From positions 1 to 36,593 of the forward strand of contig JAIRQC010000013.1 in NCBI GenBank assembly GCA_031256675.1: a stretch of 36,593 nt of DNA, written 5' to 3'. Made by a program: the position numbers and the translations under genes. The number at the start of each line of letters is the position of its first letter. Position 1 is the stretch's first letter. The DNA is from Rikenellaceae bacterium (GTDB lineage: Bacteria; Bacteroidota; Bacteroidia; Bacteroidales; Rikenellaceae). This document shows positions 16,700 through 22,934 of this stretch, piece after piece. A model generated the notes under the pieces. The model did not search any database. It was given only the letters and a program-made list of their open reading frames with translations, and was not told the DNA's origin.

Positions 16700-17264
16700 G
16701 AACATCCGGATGGAGATCGTGAAGGGCGAGCCGTGGTTCTGTGCGGTAGATGTATGCGCCGCCCTCGGAATTGAGCACCATTGACGTGCGGTTGGCGACA
16801 TGCTGGATGACGATGAAAAGGGGGTACGCAAAACGGACTCCCTTGGTGGACGGCAAGAAATGCTGTTCGTGACGGAATCGGGTTTGTACGCTTTAATCAT
16901 GCGCAGCCGCAAGTCGGAGGCGAAAGCGTTCCGCAAGTGGGTGACAACAGAGGTGTTGCTGTCGATCCGCAAGTATGGTTCCTACGTCAACCCACAGACA
17001 CAGTTGGCTGCGGAGGATTACACCCGTGACGCTATTATGGGCTATGTGATGTCGGCAAACCTTTACGAACACGATGTTGCGGCTGTTTTCAAGAAATATA
17101 ACCTGACGTTCGGACGGCTGTTTCTGATTATGTCCGGGGTGGAGCGCAATGAGGCGGTGATGTATGAGTTACAGGAACGCGCGCTCGCAAATAAGAAGAA
17201 ATACCCGAACGCTTACTACTCCGATCGCGTCCGCGAGGTAATAGGCGAACTCACAAACTACTGA
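16668..17264 (+). pseudogene. BRO-N type antirepressor, interrupted by in-frame TGA
   Basis: One frame from the ATG at 16668 encodes a BRO-N domain: MNEIIKHPQFGNIRMEIVKGEPWF and CAVDVCAALGIEHH. A TGA follows at 16782-16784 (codon 39). The same frame then continues RAVGDMLDDDEKGVRKTDSLGG, VTESGLYALIMRSRKSEAKAFRKWVTTEVLLSIRKYG and a C-terminal domain. The domain normally runs through this point without a break, so the TGA is a nonsense codon in a key fold. A shorter product could restart at ATG 16800 (154 residues). BRO/antirepressors usually oppose the repressor. TGA acts as a normal stop elsewhere in the window. Confidence 0.75.
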
Positions 17265-17270
17265 TTTACA

Positions 17271-17343
17271 CCGTAATTACTACGGTAAACGAGGCGATAA
17301 AGGTAGAAAAAATGAATGAGATTATCAAACATTCGCAGTTCGG
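17271..17343 (+). repeat. 73-nt repeat copy 2
   Basis: It duplicates 16627-16699. Here the control motif is a cleaner inverted repeat, ACCGTA-ATTAC-TACGGT. After the MNEIIKHSQFG codons the similarity stops abruptly. Confidence 0.8.
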
Positions 17344-17653
17344 ACGAAGTGATCGGCAAGCTGACCGTAGGCACAAACATCTGCTTCTTGTTGCCTATAA
17401 GCATTGTGGCACATTCTCTGAAGCAGAAAGAACGGCATTGCGGCGCAAGATACACAGTCGATTAATCGACAGCTGCACCTGCACTGTAATTGGGGAGAAT
17501 GATTTTGGGCAGAGTATTCTAATGTTCGACTCTTATGTGGTCGAGCAATTGAAGTTTCGCCAACATCTCCGCCACTCGTTGCGCATGTTCTGCGCAGCAA
17601 TACTTAGATATATGCGCATAAGTGCCGTCACTCAGATAATCCAGTTCGATTGA
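17312..17653 (+). CDS. Doubtful 113-residue frame starting with a copied BRO N-terminus
   Basis: The first 11 residues, MNEIIKHSQFG, come from the duplicated antirepressor start. The rest matches nothing I recognise and runs 135 nt into the oppositely oriented small gene at 17519-17749. It could be a relic made by recombination, or a short chimeric product. The 17344-17518 stretch has no other supported feature. Confidence 0.2.
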   Translation: MNEIIKHSQFGRSDRQADRRHKHLLLVAYKHCGTFSEAERTALRRKIHSRLIDSCTCTVIGENDFGQSILMFDSYVVEQLKFRQHLRHSLRMFCAAILRYMRISAVTQIIQFD

Positions 17654-17749
17654 CACTTTTTTGCGATGGACAGGGCAAACGCAGTTTTTTCTAATTTCCG
17701 CGACGTCGAATTTTACGAGACTAAGAGCAGATTCATACCACTCAAACAT
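17519..17749 (-). CDS. Small Cys/His protein, leftward cargo gene
   Basis: The 76-residue protein MFEWYESALSLVKFDVAEIR... has Cys pairs and His residues spaced as CVCPVHRKK and YCCAEHAQRV, suggesting a bound metal ion. No family is recognised. It runs against the rightward early genes and has its own consensus promoter at 17792-17822 within a ~100-bp repeat shared with the other leftward cargo gene. That arrangement is typical of a moron, a gene expressed in the lysogen, which is inference. Later start codons would remove part of the acidic N-terminus. Confidence 0.55.
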   Translation of the reverse strand: MFEWYESALSLVKFDVAEIRKNCVCPVHRKKVSIELDYLSDGTYAHISKYCCAEHAQRVAEMLAKLQLLDHIRVEH

Positions 17750-17762
17750 TTCTCTACAATTT

Positions 17763-17862
17763 ATAACGCTAAATTTTTGGTTTGGTCACTGCAAATTTAG
17801 CAAAATCCCGCGGAAAGTTCAAGACTTGCATCCCGGAGCGAGACCGGGGCGGGAGCAAAAAA
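17763..17862. repeat. ~100-bp promoter repeat, copy A
   Basis: It matches 19553-19650 with about eight differences and small gaps. Both copies sit directly upstream of a leftward gene and include the promoter and a GCTAAATTT/AAATTTAGC inverted repeat (here 17768-17801). Confidence 0.85.
17792..17822 (-). promoter_or_regulatory. Promoter of the small leftward cargo gene
   Basis: Minus-strand TTG -33 (17822-17820), 20-nt spacer, TAAATTTG -7 (17799-17792). The -7 lies inside one arm of the GCTAAATTT...AAATTTAGC inverted repeat, so that repeat could be an operator. Confidence 0.7.
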
Positions 17863-17882
17863 CAACCTTAAAAATATTGGAT

Positions 17883-18044
17883 ATGAAAACAACTACAAAG
17901 AAGATCCGGCCGGCGCAATGCCTGAAATGCGCGAACTACGGCTACTGTAATCATCATTGCGTCAAGGCGAATGCCAATAACAACTGCCGCGGCTTTACGA
18001 CGAATACACAGGCGTTTAACATACAAATGAATATGAACATGTAA
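17883..18044 (+). CDS. 53-residue Cys-rich small protein
   Basis: MKTTTKKIRPAQCLKCANYG is followed by YCNHHCVKANANNNCRGF and a Gln/Asn/Met-rich tail. The CxxC...CxxxC...C pattern suggests a small zinc-binding fold of the kind common in phage early regions. It is the first rightward gene after the repeat at 17763-17862, and a tight series of small genes follows. Confidence 0.6.
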   Translation: MKTTTKKIRPAQCLKCANYGYCNHHCVKANANNNCRGFTTNTQAFNIQMNMNM

Positions 18045-18053
18045 ACCACTACA

Positions 18054-18227
18054 ATGATGAAAACGACAACCAGAATCCCCGCGAAGGCGTATTTCAACGA
18101 CCGCACCGGCATCGTGACGCTCTCGTCGCCCTTTTCGCGGCTGTACGAGGTGTTCGAGAGGGTGAGCGACATGCTCAACTTCTGCCGCGACAACAATGTC
18201 GAGATCACCTCGACCGAAACCATCTAA
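18054..18227 (+). CDS. 57-residue hypothetical early protein
   Basis: MMKTTTRIPAKAYFNDRTGI leads into VTLSSPFSRLYEVFERVSDM and a short acidic end (VEITSTETI). It starts 9 nt after the previous stop and ends 11 nt before the next start, consistent with an early operon. No family is recognised. An amphipathic helix is likely in the middle. Confidence 0.55.
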   Translation: MMKTTTRIPAKAYFNDRTGIVTLSSPFSRLYEVFERVSDMLNFCRDNNVEITSTETI

Positions 18228-18238
18228 CCCGCACGATC

Positions 18239-18631
18239 ATGACACAGCCAGACAACAGGACGTACAGGGTGGTCGCCTCGACCGACCCGTACAACGGGAG
18301 CCGCCGCGTTGGTTTCTGGCCCAACGCCGATCGCACAAGATGGATGCGCGTCGAAGAAAAGGGCGTCACGCTCGACGAGGCGTTGCGCAAACTGGAAACG
18401 ATCGCCGCCAACATGCCGACGACCGACTACCACGGGCCGGATACGGTTGAGCCGGAGGACTTCGATACTGCCGCCGACTATGCGGAGTATTGTCGAAAAT
18501 TTCCCATCAACGGGTATTATGACAGCGACAATATGCCCGACGGCGATGCGGCGGCGGAGCCGGTCTGGGTGCCGGGCCAGACCTCGCTTAGGCGGGATAC
18601 GGTGATCTACACCATAGAGGAGGAGGGTTAG
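18239..18631 (+). CDS. 130-residue acidic hypothetical early protein
   Basis: The protein begins MTQPDNRTYRVVASTDPYNG. It includes a helix VTLDEALRKLETIAANMP and ends DTVIYTIEEEG, with a strongly acidic composition. No family is recognised. Its last 4 bases overlap the stop of the convergent membrane-protein gene, so the two messages overlap tail to tail. Confidence 0.6.
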   Translation: MTQPDNRTYRVVASTDPYNGSRRVGFWPNADRTRWMRVEEKGVTLDEALRKLETIAANMPTTDYHGPDTVEPEDFDTAADYAEYCRKFPINGYYDSDNMPDGDAAAEPVWVPGQTSLRRDTVIYTIEEEG

Positions 18632-19554
18632 TTGCTTTGCGGCTTCTCTTTCTTGCCTGTAAATAAAATAATTAATAGAAATAACGCCATAAATAACGCC
18701 ATTTGGCTAAGCACCATAACGAGATATGTAAGCCACCATTTGCCAAATATCGGAAAGTTTAATGCGAGACCGAATAACCAATTCCATAAAAACATAAAGC
18801 CAATGAGCAGCGAATAAGAACCTATGACGATGGCTATTTTGCCTGACGTTCTACTTTCCTTAAAATTAACATCATCTTTAAGGGATATTGGCATCGCGAG
18901 AGCCGCCAGTATCAGCCAAAAGGACGAAAAGAAGAAAAACCAAAATTTATTGCGCATGGGAATATTATTGTTACTGCTGTTGCTGCTGTCGGCAACATTC
19001 CGCAAAGAGGTATCCGGCGCGCTTAACAATGCAGGCGATCTGTGGGTCTGGTTTATCAAATTCATTATGCTTATAACCGTGTCGGCCACATTCATATTGC
19101 CGTGGGTATTGTTCGAACTTGGAAGACTGTCGTTAATGTTGTCAACGCGAACGTATCTTTCATTTATAGTGTCGCTTACAAGTAAACTGTCGTTGTCTGC
19201 AAAATTACGTGCCGTATCGCTCAATGTAAATATATTAAAATCATTAGAAAAGAAATCAACCAGCGCCCTGTTAAGGCGTAAGGTTATGTTTCGCCGGGAT
19301 ATGGCACGGCTGCGATCTTCGATAAGTATTGTTCTCTCTGATTCGGTGAGCGTTGAATCTTGAAGGATGGAATTAATGGTCAATATGTTGGTTAGCCTTT
19401 TATTGTCGGCGGTATATCTGAAAAAGCCCGACGAATCGACAATAATAACAACGATAAAAATACCAACTATAGCCCCTGTTAGTTTTATCCAAGGTCTCAT
19501 TCTGGGATTGAGAAAGAAGCGTTCAATAAAAAGTTGAAAGATAAAATCCTTCAT
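18628..19554 (-). CDS. AT-rich membrane protein, leftward cargo gene
   Basis: The 308-residue protein has a transmembrane helix at about 23-43 (IKLTGAIVGIFIVVIIV). A ~150-residue polar, Asn/Ser/Asp-rich region follows. Three more helices lie at about 203-222, 238-262 and 275-300, ending in a basic tail (FTGKKEKPQSN). Its base composition is clearly more AT-rich than its neighbours, a sign of separate acquisition. It runs opposite to the early genes, starts inside the ~100-bp repeat and has its own promoter. By position it could alter the lysogen's envelope or exclude other phages; this is inference and no family is recognised. Confidence 0.7.
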   Translation of the reverse strand: MKDFIFQLFIERFFLNPRMRPWIKLTGAIVGIFIVVIIVDSSGFFRYTADNKRLTNILTINSILQDSTLTESERTILIEDRSRAISRRNITLRLNRALVDFFSNDFNIFTLSDTARNFADNDSLLVSDTINERYVRVDNINDSLPSSNNTHGNMNVADTVISIMNLINQTHRSPALLSAPDTSLRNVADSSNSSNNNIPMRNKFWFFFFSSFWLILAALAMPISLKDDVNFKESRTSGKIAIVIGSYSLLIGFMFLWNWLFGLALNFPIFGKWWLTYLVMVLSQMALFMALFLLIILFTGKKEKPQSN

Positions 19555-19650
19555 AACGCTAAATTTTTGGTTGGCGCTGCAAATTTAGCAAAATCCCACG
19601 GAAAGTTCAAGACTTGTATCCCTGAGCGAGGCCGGGGCGGGAGTGAAAAC
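19553..19650. repeat. ~100-bp promoter repeat, copy B
   Basis: Second copy of the segment at 17763-17862, including the GCTAAATTT/AAATTTAGC inverted repeat (19558-19589). The two copies bracket a ~1.7-kb block with three rightward small genes and one leftward gene. Confidence 0.85.
19580..19610 (-). promoter_or_regulatory. Promoter of the leftward membrane protein gene
   Basis: Minus-strand TTG -33 (19610-19608), 20-nt spacer, TAAATTTG -7 (19587-19580), 25 nt before the ATG. Confidence 0.7.
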
Positions 19651-19658
19651 AGTAAACA

Positions 19659-19850
19659 ATGACAATTATGATTATGCTACCACAGGGCGAGCGAAAGAAG
19701 CTCGCAAAGGAGTTCGGAGTAACTCGCCAGGCGGTCTATATGGCGCTCAACAAGGGCAACAACACTCAACAGGCACAGATGATCCGCAAGGCGGCCATCG
19801 AACGCGGCGGCGTGGAGTTCGATCCTGACCGCAAACGGAGGGCACAGTGA
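19659..19850 (+). CDS. Small HTH DNA-binding protein
   Basis: The 63-residue protein has a helix-turn-helix (ERKKLAKEFGVTRQAVYMAL, residues ~11-30) followed by a basic tail. Its size and place at the head of the main early series recall Mu Ner, but the HTH is generic. Starts at 19659, 19668 and 19674 are all possible. Its TGA overlaps the methyltransferase ATG (TGATG), implying coupling. Confidence 0.7.
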   Translation: MTIMIMLPQGERKKLAKEFGVTRQAVYMALNKGNNTQQAQMIRKAAIERGGVEFDPDRKRRAQ

Positions 19851-20752
19851 TGAAAGTACTTACACTATGCGAATATTCGGGCATCGTTCGCGATGCTTTC
19901 AGCCGCGCGGGGCACGACGCCTGGAGTTGCGACCTGCTGCCGACCGAGAGCGAACTTACGCGGCAGGAGGACAAACACCTGCAATGCGACGCGCTGACGC
20001 TGCTCTATCATCCCTGGGAGCTGGTCGGTGTTCTGTCTGGGCGCCAGTACTCCACGCTCGGCAGATCGGTCAAAACACATAACGGCGACGGCAGCAGCTG
20101 GGATTTGATCATCGCCTTTCCGCCCTGCACCTATCTCTCGTATGCCGGTAACAGGCACTGGAACGCGCCGGGACGGTTACAAAATAGGCTCGACGCACTA
20201 CGGTTCTTCGCAGACATCTGGCTGGCCGACGTGCCGCGGATCTGCATCGAGAACCCGATGGGCTGCGCCAACCCGACGATCGCAAGTTACGCACAGATCA
20301 TACAGCCTTACCAGTTCGGCGATCCGTACATCAAACGGACGTGCCTGTGGTTGAAAGGGCTTCCGGTGCTGCTGCCGACACACAACACGCCCCCGGTCGG
20401 CTATCATGTAGACGCTTCATCGGGTAAAAAACGCCGCCACGGATTGGAGCGCGGGGTTCGGGATCAGCATGAACGCTCGCGCTTCTGGCCGGGCATCGCA
20501 GATGCGATGGCAAAACAATGGGGGGGCAAAGTTATGATCGACACGAAAGATCTCCCCATCGGGGCTGAGTTCGACTACGGCGGTATTAGGCTTCGAGTGG
20601 TCGAGCGCGCGAACTGTGCAGATTGTCACTTCGATGTGCTGCGAGCCGCGCGCGGGCTTCATGAATGCGCGGAAGTGACGGCATCGAATAATTATAATTG
20701 CCTCGGACTGATGCGGGAAGACGGCGTATCTGTAAAATTCATAAGAACATGA
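19850..20752 (+). CDS. DNA cytosine methyltransferase-like protein with fused Cys-rich domain
   Basis: Residues 1-~228 match the compact phage DNA cytosine methyltransferase family: an N-terminal LTLCEYSGIVRDAFSRAGHD (AdoMet site), DLIIAFPPCTYLSYAGNRHW with the PPC catalytic loop, IENPMG, and KRTCLWLKGLP. It probably modifies phage DNA against restriction. From about residue 229 (MIDTKDLPIGAEFDYGGIRL) an extra ~72-residue segment with CADC, HEC and NC motifs resembles the separate small proteins encoded just downstream, so this looks like a fusion. A GTG one codon earlier (19847) is an alternative start. The stop overlaps the next gene by 4 nt. Confidence 0.75.
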   Translation: MKVLTLCEYSGIVRDAFSRAGHDAWSCDLLPTESELTRQEDKHLQCDALTLLYHPWELVGVLSGRQYSTLGRSVKTHNGDGSSWDLIIAFPPCTYLSYAGNRHWNAPGRLQNRLDALRFFADIWLADVPRICIENPMGCANPTIASYAQIIQPYQFGDPYIKRTCLWLKGLPVLLPTHNTPPVGYHVDASSGKKRRHGLERGVRDQHERSRFWPGIADAMAKQWGGKVMIDTKDLPIGAEFDYGGIRLRVVERANCADCHFDVLRAARGLHECAEVTASNNYNCLGLMREDGVSVKFIRT

Positions 20753-20994
20753 GTAAATACAAAAAATACTGGTCACTGGGCGACAGGGTGACGGTCGACG
20801 GCGTGACATTGCAGGTTGTAATCTCGGACAACTGCGGCGACTGCTACTTCCGCGACAGAAAGAACCGGGCCGGCGCAGTCTCATGCGAGCAGATATGGCC
20901 CGAGGAGCTTGCCCCCTGCAACCGCAACACCGACCACAGGTATGGCGCGAGGTTCAGGAAAATATCATTCAAACGCATTTCAGGCGATGATTGA
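20749..20994 (+). CDS. Cys-rich small protein, paralog 2
   Basis: This 81-residue protein shares the pattern of the methyltransferase tail: a beta start WSLGDRVTVDGVTLQVV, then DNCGDCYF, further Cys residues, and a closing strand RKISFKRI. It overlaps both neighbours by 4-8 nt. A small metal-binding fold is likely; function unknown. Confidence 0.6.
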   Translation: MSKYKKYWSLGDRVTVDGVTLQVVISDNCGDCYFRDRKNRAGAVSCEQIWPEELAPCNRNTDHRYGARFRKISFKRISGDD

Positions 20995-21220
20995 AGCTAA
21001 GAATAGGGAAGACCTCGCGCGAGTAGACGCCGGACACGCTGTCAGATACGGCGACAAGGTGCTCGTCGCTATAAGGTCGAGCAAGTTCAGTGGCCTGGGA
21101 AACCTGTGCGCCTTGTGCGCGCTCAACAGAACGTGCAGAGGGCTGAAAAGCTTCGGCTGCTGCGGTCACGAACGTAATGATCGACAAAATGTGATATTCA
21201 TTCAAATAGAAGAGCTATGA
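20987..21220 (+). CDS. Cys-rich small protein, paralog 3
   Basis: This 77-residue protein contains GHAVRYGDKVLVAI, then LCALCALNRTC, CCGHERNDRQNVIFIQIEEL. It keeps the family order: strand pair, CxxC, later Cys, 'R.D...VIFI' end. ATG 20987 overlaps the previous gene by 8 nt, and its stop overlaps the next ATG. Confidence 0.6.
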   Translation: MIEAKNREDLARVDAGHAVRYGDKVLVAIRSSKFSGLGNLCALCALNRTCRGLKSFGCCGHERNDRQNVIFIQIEEL

Positions 21221-21813
21221 CTGACGAGGAGAGGGGCGTTATGGCGATGATCGGCAACTTTGCGCCGAAGGGCAGCCCGTCAACGGCCGAGGGCGAGACG
21301 GTGGGGCGCAAAACGCGCGACACCCACGCATACGACGCCCAGTCGGGCACGATCACGTGCAACACATGCGGCGAGACGAAGCCGCTGGCGGAGTTCGGCC
21401 CTTGTAAACGAAACCACAGCGGCCGGACGCACAAGTGCAAGGCCTGCACGAACAGATACTATAAGGACAGGCGCAAAAGCCTCGCCCCCGAAACTCCCAC
21501 GCCACTGCACCCTCACAAGCACTTCGAGGCGATCGACAAGTCGAAAAGCGCGCAGCGCAGCTGTATGGGGCGCATGGGCGGGCGCAAGGCCACGCGCGAG
21601 ATGTTGTCGGGGCATCCGGACGGGATGTTCAGGTGCATAAAATGCGGGGCCGCAAAACCTAAGGACAGCTTCACGCCTATGGCAGGGCGGCCTTTCGGCA
21701 TCAGTTACTCGTGCAGGGAGTGCAAGGCGGCCTATTCGCGCGCACTGTACGCTAAGGCACGCCCCGCGGCCCGCAAAAACGCAAGGCCGCAGCAGCCGCT
21801 GGGGGGGCGATAA
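21217..21813 (+). CDS. Double zinc-ribbon protein
   Basis: The 198-residue protein has two copies of a CxxC...CxxC module: CNTCGETKPLAEF with HKCKACTNRYYKDRR (residues ~48-92), and CIKCGAAKPKDSF with YSCRECKAAYSRALY (~139-180). The modules resemble the zinc-binding half of endonuclease VII-like/HNH proteins, but I see no convincing HNH catalytic His, so a DNA-binding or structural role is equally likely. A basic Ala/Arg-rich tail follows. It overlaps paralog 3 by 4 nt. Confidence 0.65.
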   Translation: MTDEERGVMAMIGNFAPKGSPSTAEGETVGRKTRDTHAYDAQSGTITCNTCGETKPLAEFGPCKRNHSGRTHKCKACTNRYYKDRRKSLAPETPTPLHPHKHFEAIDKSKSAQRSCMGRMGGRKATREMLSGHPDGMFRCIKCGAAKPKDSFTPMAGRPFGISYSCRECKAAYSRALYAKARPAARKNARPQQPLGGR

Positions 21814-21814
21814 G

Positions 21815-21997
21815 GTGACGCGAAACAGGCAAAAGGCCGACACACCGACGCCCGTCGCAGCGCAAATCTCCGGGCCGGAGGCACGGCCCGCACCGCAGCT
21901 CAACGACCTGGCGGATCGCGACCTGATCGACGCCCTACAACGCAGGGGCTATGGAATAGAGTTCATAAAACGGGTAACAATATGGGAGCAAGAGTAG
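21815..21997 (+). CDS. 60-residue hypothetical protein, GTG start
   Basis: It starts with GTG at 21815, one base after the previous stop. A disordered Pro/Ala-rich first half is followed by LADRDLIDALQRRGYGIEFI, a short helical segment seen at the ends of other small phage proteins. It overlaps the next gene by 16 nt. No function can be given. Confidence 0.5.
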   Translation: MTRNRQKADTPTPVAAQISGPEARPAPQLNDLADRDLIDALQRRGYGIEFIKRVTIWEQE

Positions 21998-22224
21998 TAA
22001 AGAGCATCGAAGAGCTGCGCTGCACGGCCGTGGGGGAGATCATAAAGTATCGCGGGCAGACGATAGAGGTTGTGGGTGTCCGGGAGATGGATAGTTGGGC
22101 CGGAGGCCCCTGCAATTCGTGCGCATTGTACGCGGTGGACTTGGGCTGCGGTCACATCAGGGCGTGCTCTTTTCAAACAAGGCCCGACGGGACAGGTGTT
22201 ATTTTCAGGGCGATAAACGAATAA
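21982..22224 (+). CDS. Cys-rich small protein, paralog 4
   Basis: This 80-residue protein carries AVGEIIKYRGQTIEVVGV, CNSCALYAVDLGCGHIRAC and RPDGTGVIFRAINE, the full family pattern. It is closest in layout to paralog 5, 11 nt downstream. Confidence 0.6.
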   Translation: MGARVVKSIEELRCTAVGEIIKYRGQTIEVVGVREMDSWAGGPCNSCALYAVDLGCGHIRACSFQTRPDGTGVIFRAINE

Positions 22225-22234
22225 TTTTCAGGTT

Positions 22235-22471
22235 ATGGACGACAAAAACATACTCCGCGACGCACCGGTCGGATCGGTGGTGGAGTTCGAAAGCAAGACG
22301 CTGGAAGTTATCGGCGTAGTCGGCGGGCGCAGAAACGGCATAGTTGGCCAGGACGATGCTTGCGAGCTGTGCGCTCTTGTCCCTGAGCGCGGACGTTGCG
22401 GCTATATGGCGGCTTGTATGGCATGCGCTCGACCCGATCACGAGAATGTTTTTTTCATGGAAAAAGAATAA
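22235..22471 (+). CDS. Cys-rich small protein, paralog 5
   Basis: This 78-residue protein begins LRDAPVGSVVEFESKTLEVI, almost the same as paralog 6 (LRDAPVGSVVEYYEKRLKVV), showing recent duplication at the 5' end. CELC, RGRC and CMAC motifs and the DHENVFFMEKE end follow. Confidence 0.65.
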   Translation: MDDKNILRDAPVGSVVEFESKTLEVIGVVGGRRNGIVGQDDACELCALVPERGRCGYMAACMACARPDHENVFFMEKE

Positions 22472-22475
22472 AGCT

Positions 22476-22934
22476 ATGTACATCAAAGACGCACTCCGTG
22501 ACGCGCCGGTAGGATCGGTGGTCGAGTATTACGAGAAGAGGCTTAAAGTGGTCGCAGCAGATAGTTCTTGCCTGGGATGCGTGTTCGGCGGAATGGTGGA
22601 CGGGTGGCGCAAGTGTCGTAATTCGATAAACTGCAAGGGCTATAATCGCGTGGATCATGCTGAGGTGATCTTCGTTGAGCTACCTGAAGAGCCGCAACCC
22701 ACAGCCCAGAGTCCCGCTCCGGCCCCCGGCCGCTTCGACAGGCTCGAACTGTGGGCGTTTATGGTGTTGTTCTATGTCTCGACGCTCGCCTGCGCAGGGT
22801 TGCTCTTCGCCGCGGTCAGGTTCAGTTCGTTCGGCCATCTGCTCTTTGCCGGCGGCGCCTTCGCGATGGCCGCAATGCTCAGACAAGAAATGCACGACGC
22901 AAGAAAAAGGGGTGATGGCCGAGATGATAAATAA
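22476..22934 (+). CDS. Cys-rich protein with membrane extension, paralog 6
   Basis: Residues 1-~68 repeat the Cys-rich module (CLGC, CRNSINC, RVDHAEVIFVEL). A Pro-rich linker follows, then two hydrophobic segments (LWAFMVLFYVSTLACAGLLF and HLLFAGGAFAMAAML), so the module is probably held at the inner membrane. The tail is basic and acidic mixed (RKRGDGRDDK). The gene ends 20 nt inside the transposase gene. Confidence 0.65.
   Translation: MYIKDALRDAPVGSVVEYYEKRLKVVAADSSCLGCVFGGMVDGWRKCRNSINCKGYNRVDHAEVIFVELPEEPQPTAQSPAPAPGRFDRLELWAFMVLFYVSTLACAGLLFAAVRFSSFGHLLFAGGAFAMAAMLRQEMHDARKRGDGRDDK

Noticed and set aside
16782-16784. TGA recoded as an amino acid in the prophage
   Set aside because: TGA ends flavodoxin, dnaN and many overlapping phage genes at natural ends, so recoding is unlikely; a nonsense mutation is simpler.
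21280-21903. 207-residue minus-strand frame
   Set aside because: Complement of the double zinc-ribbon gene, whose CxxC modules are clear on the plus strand.
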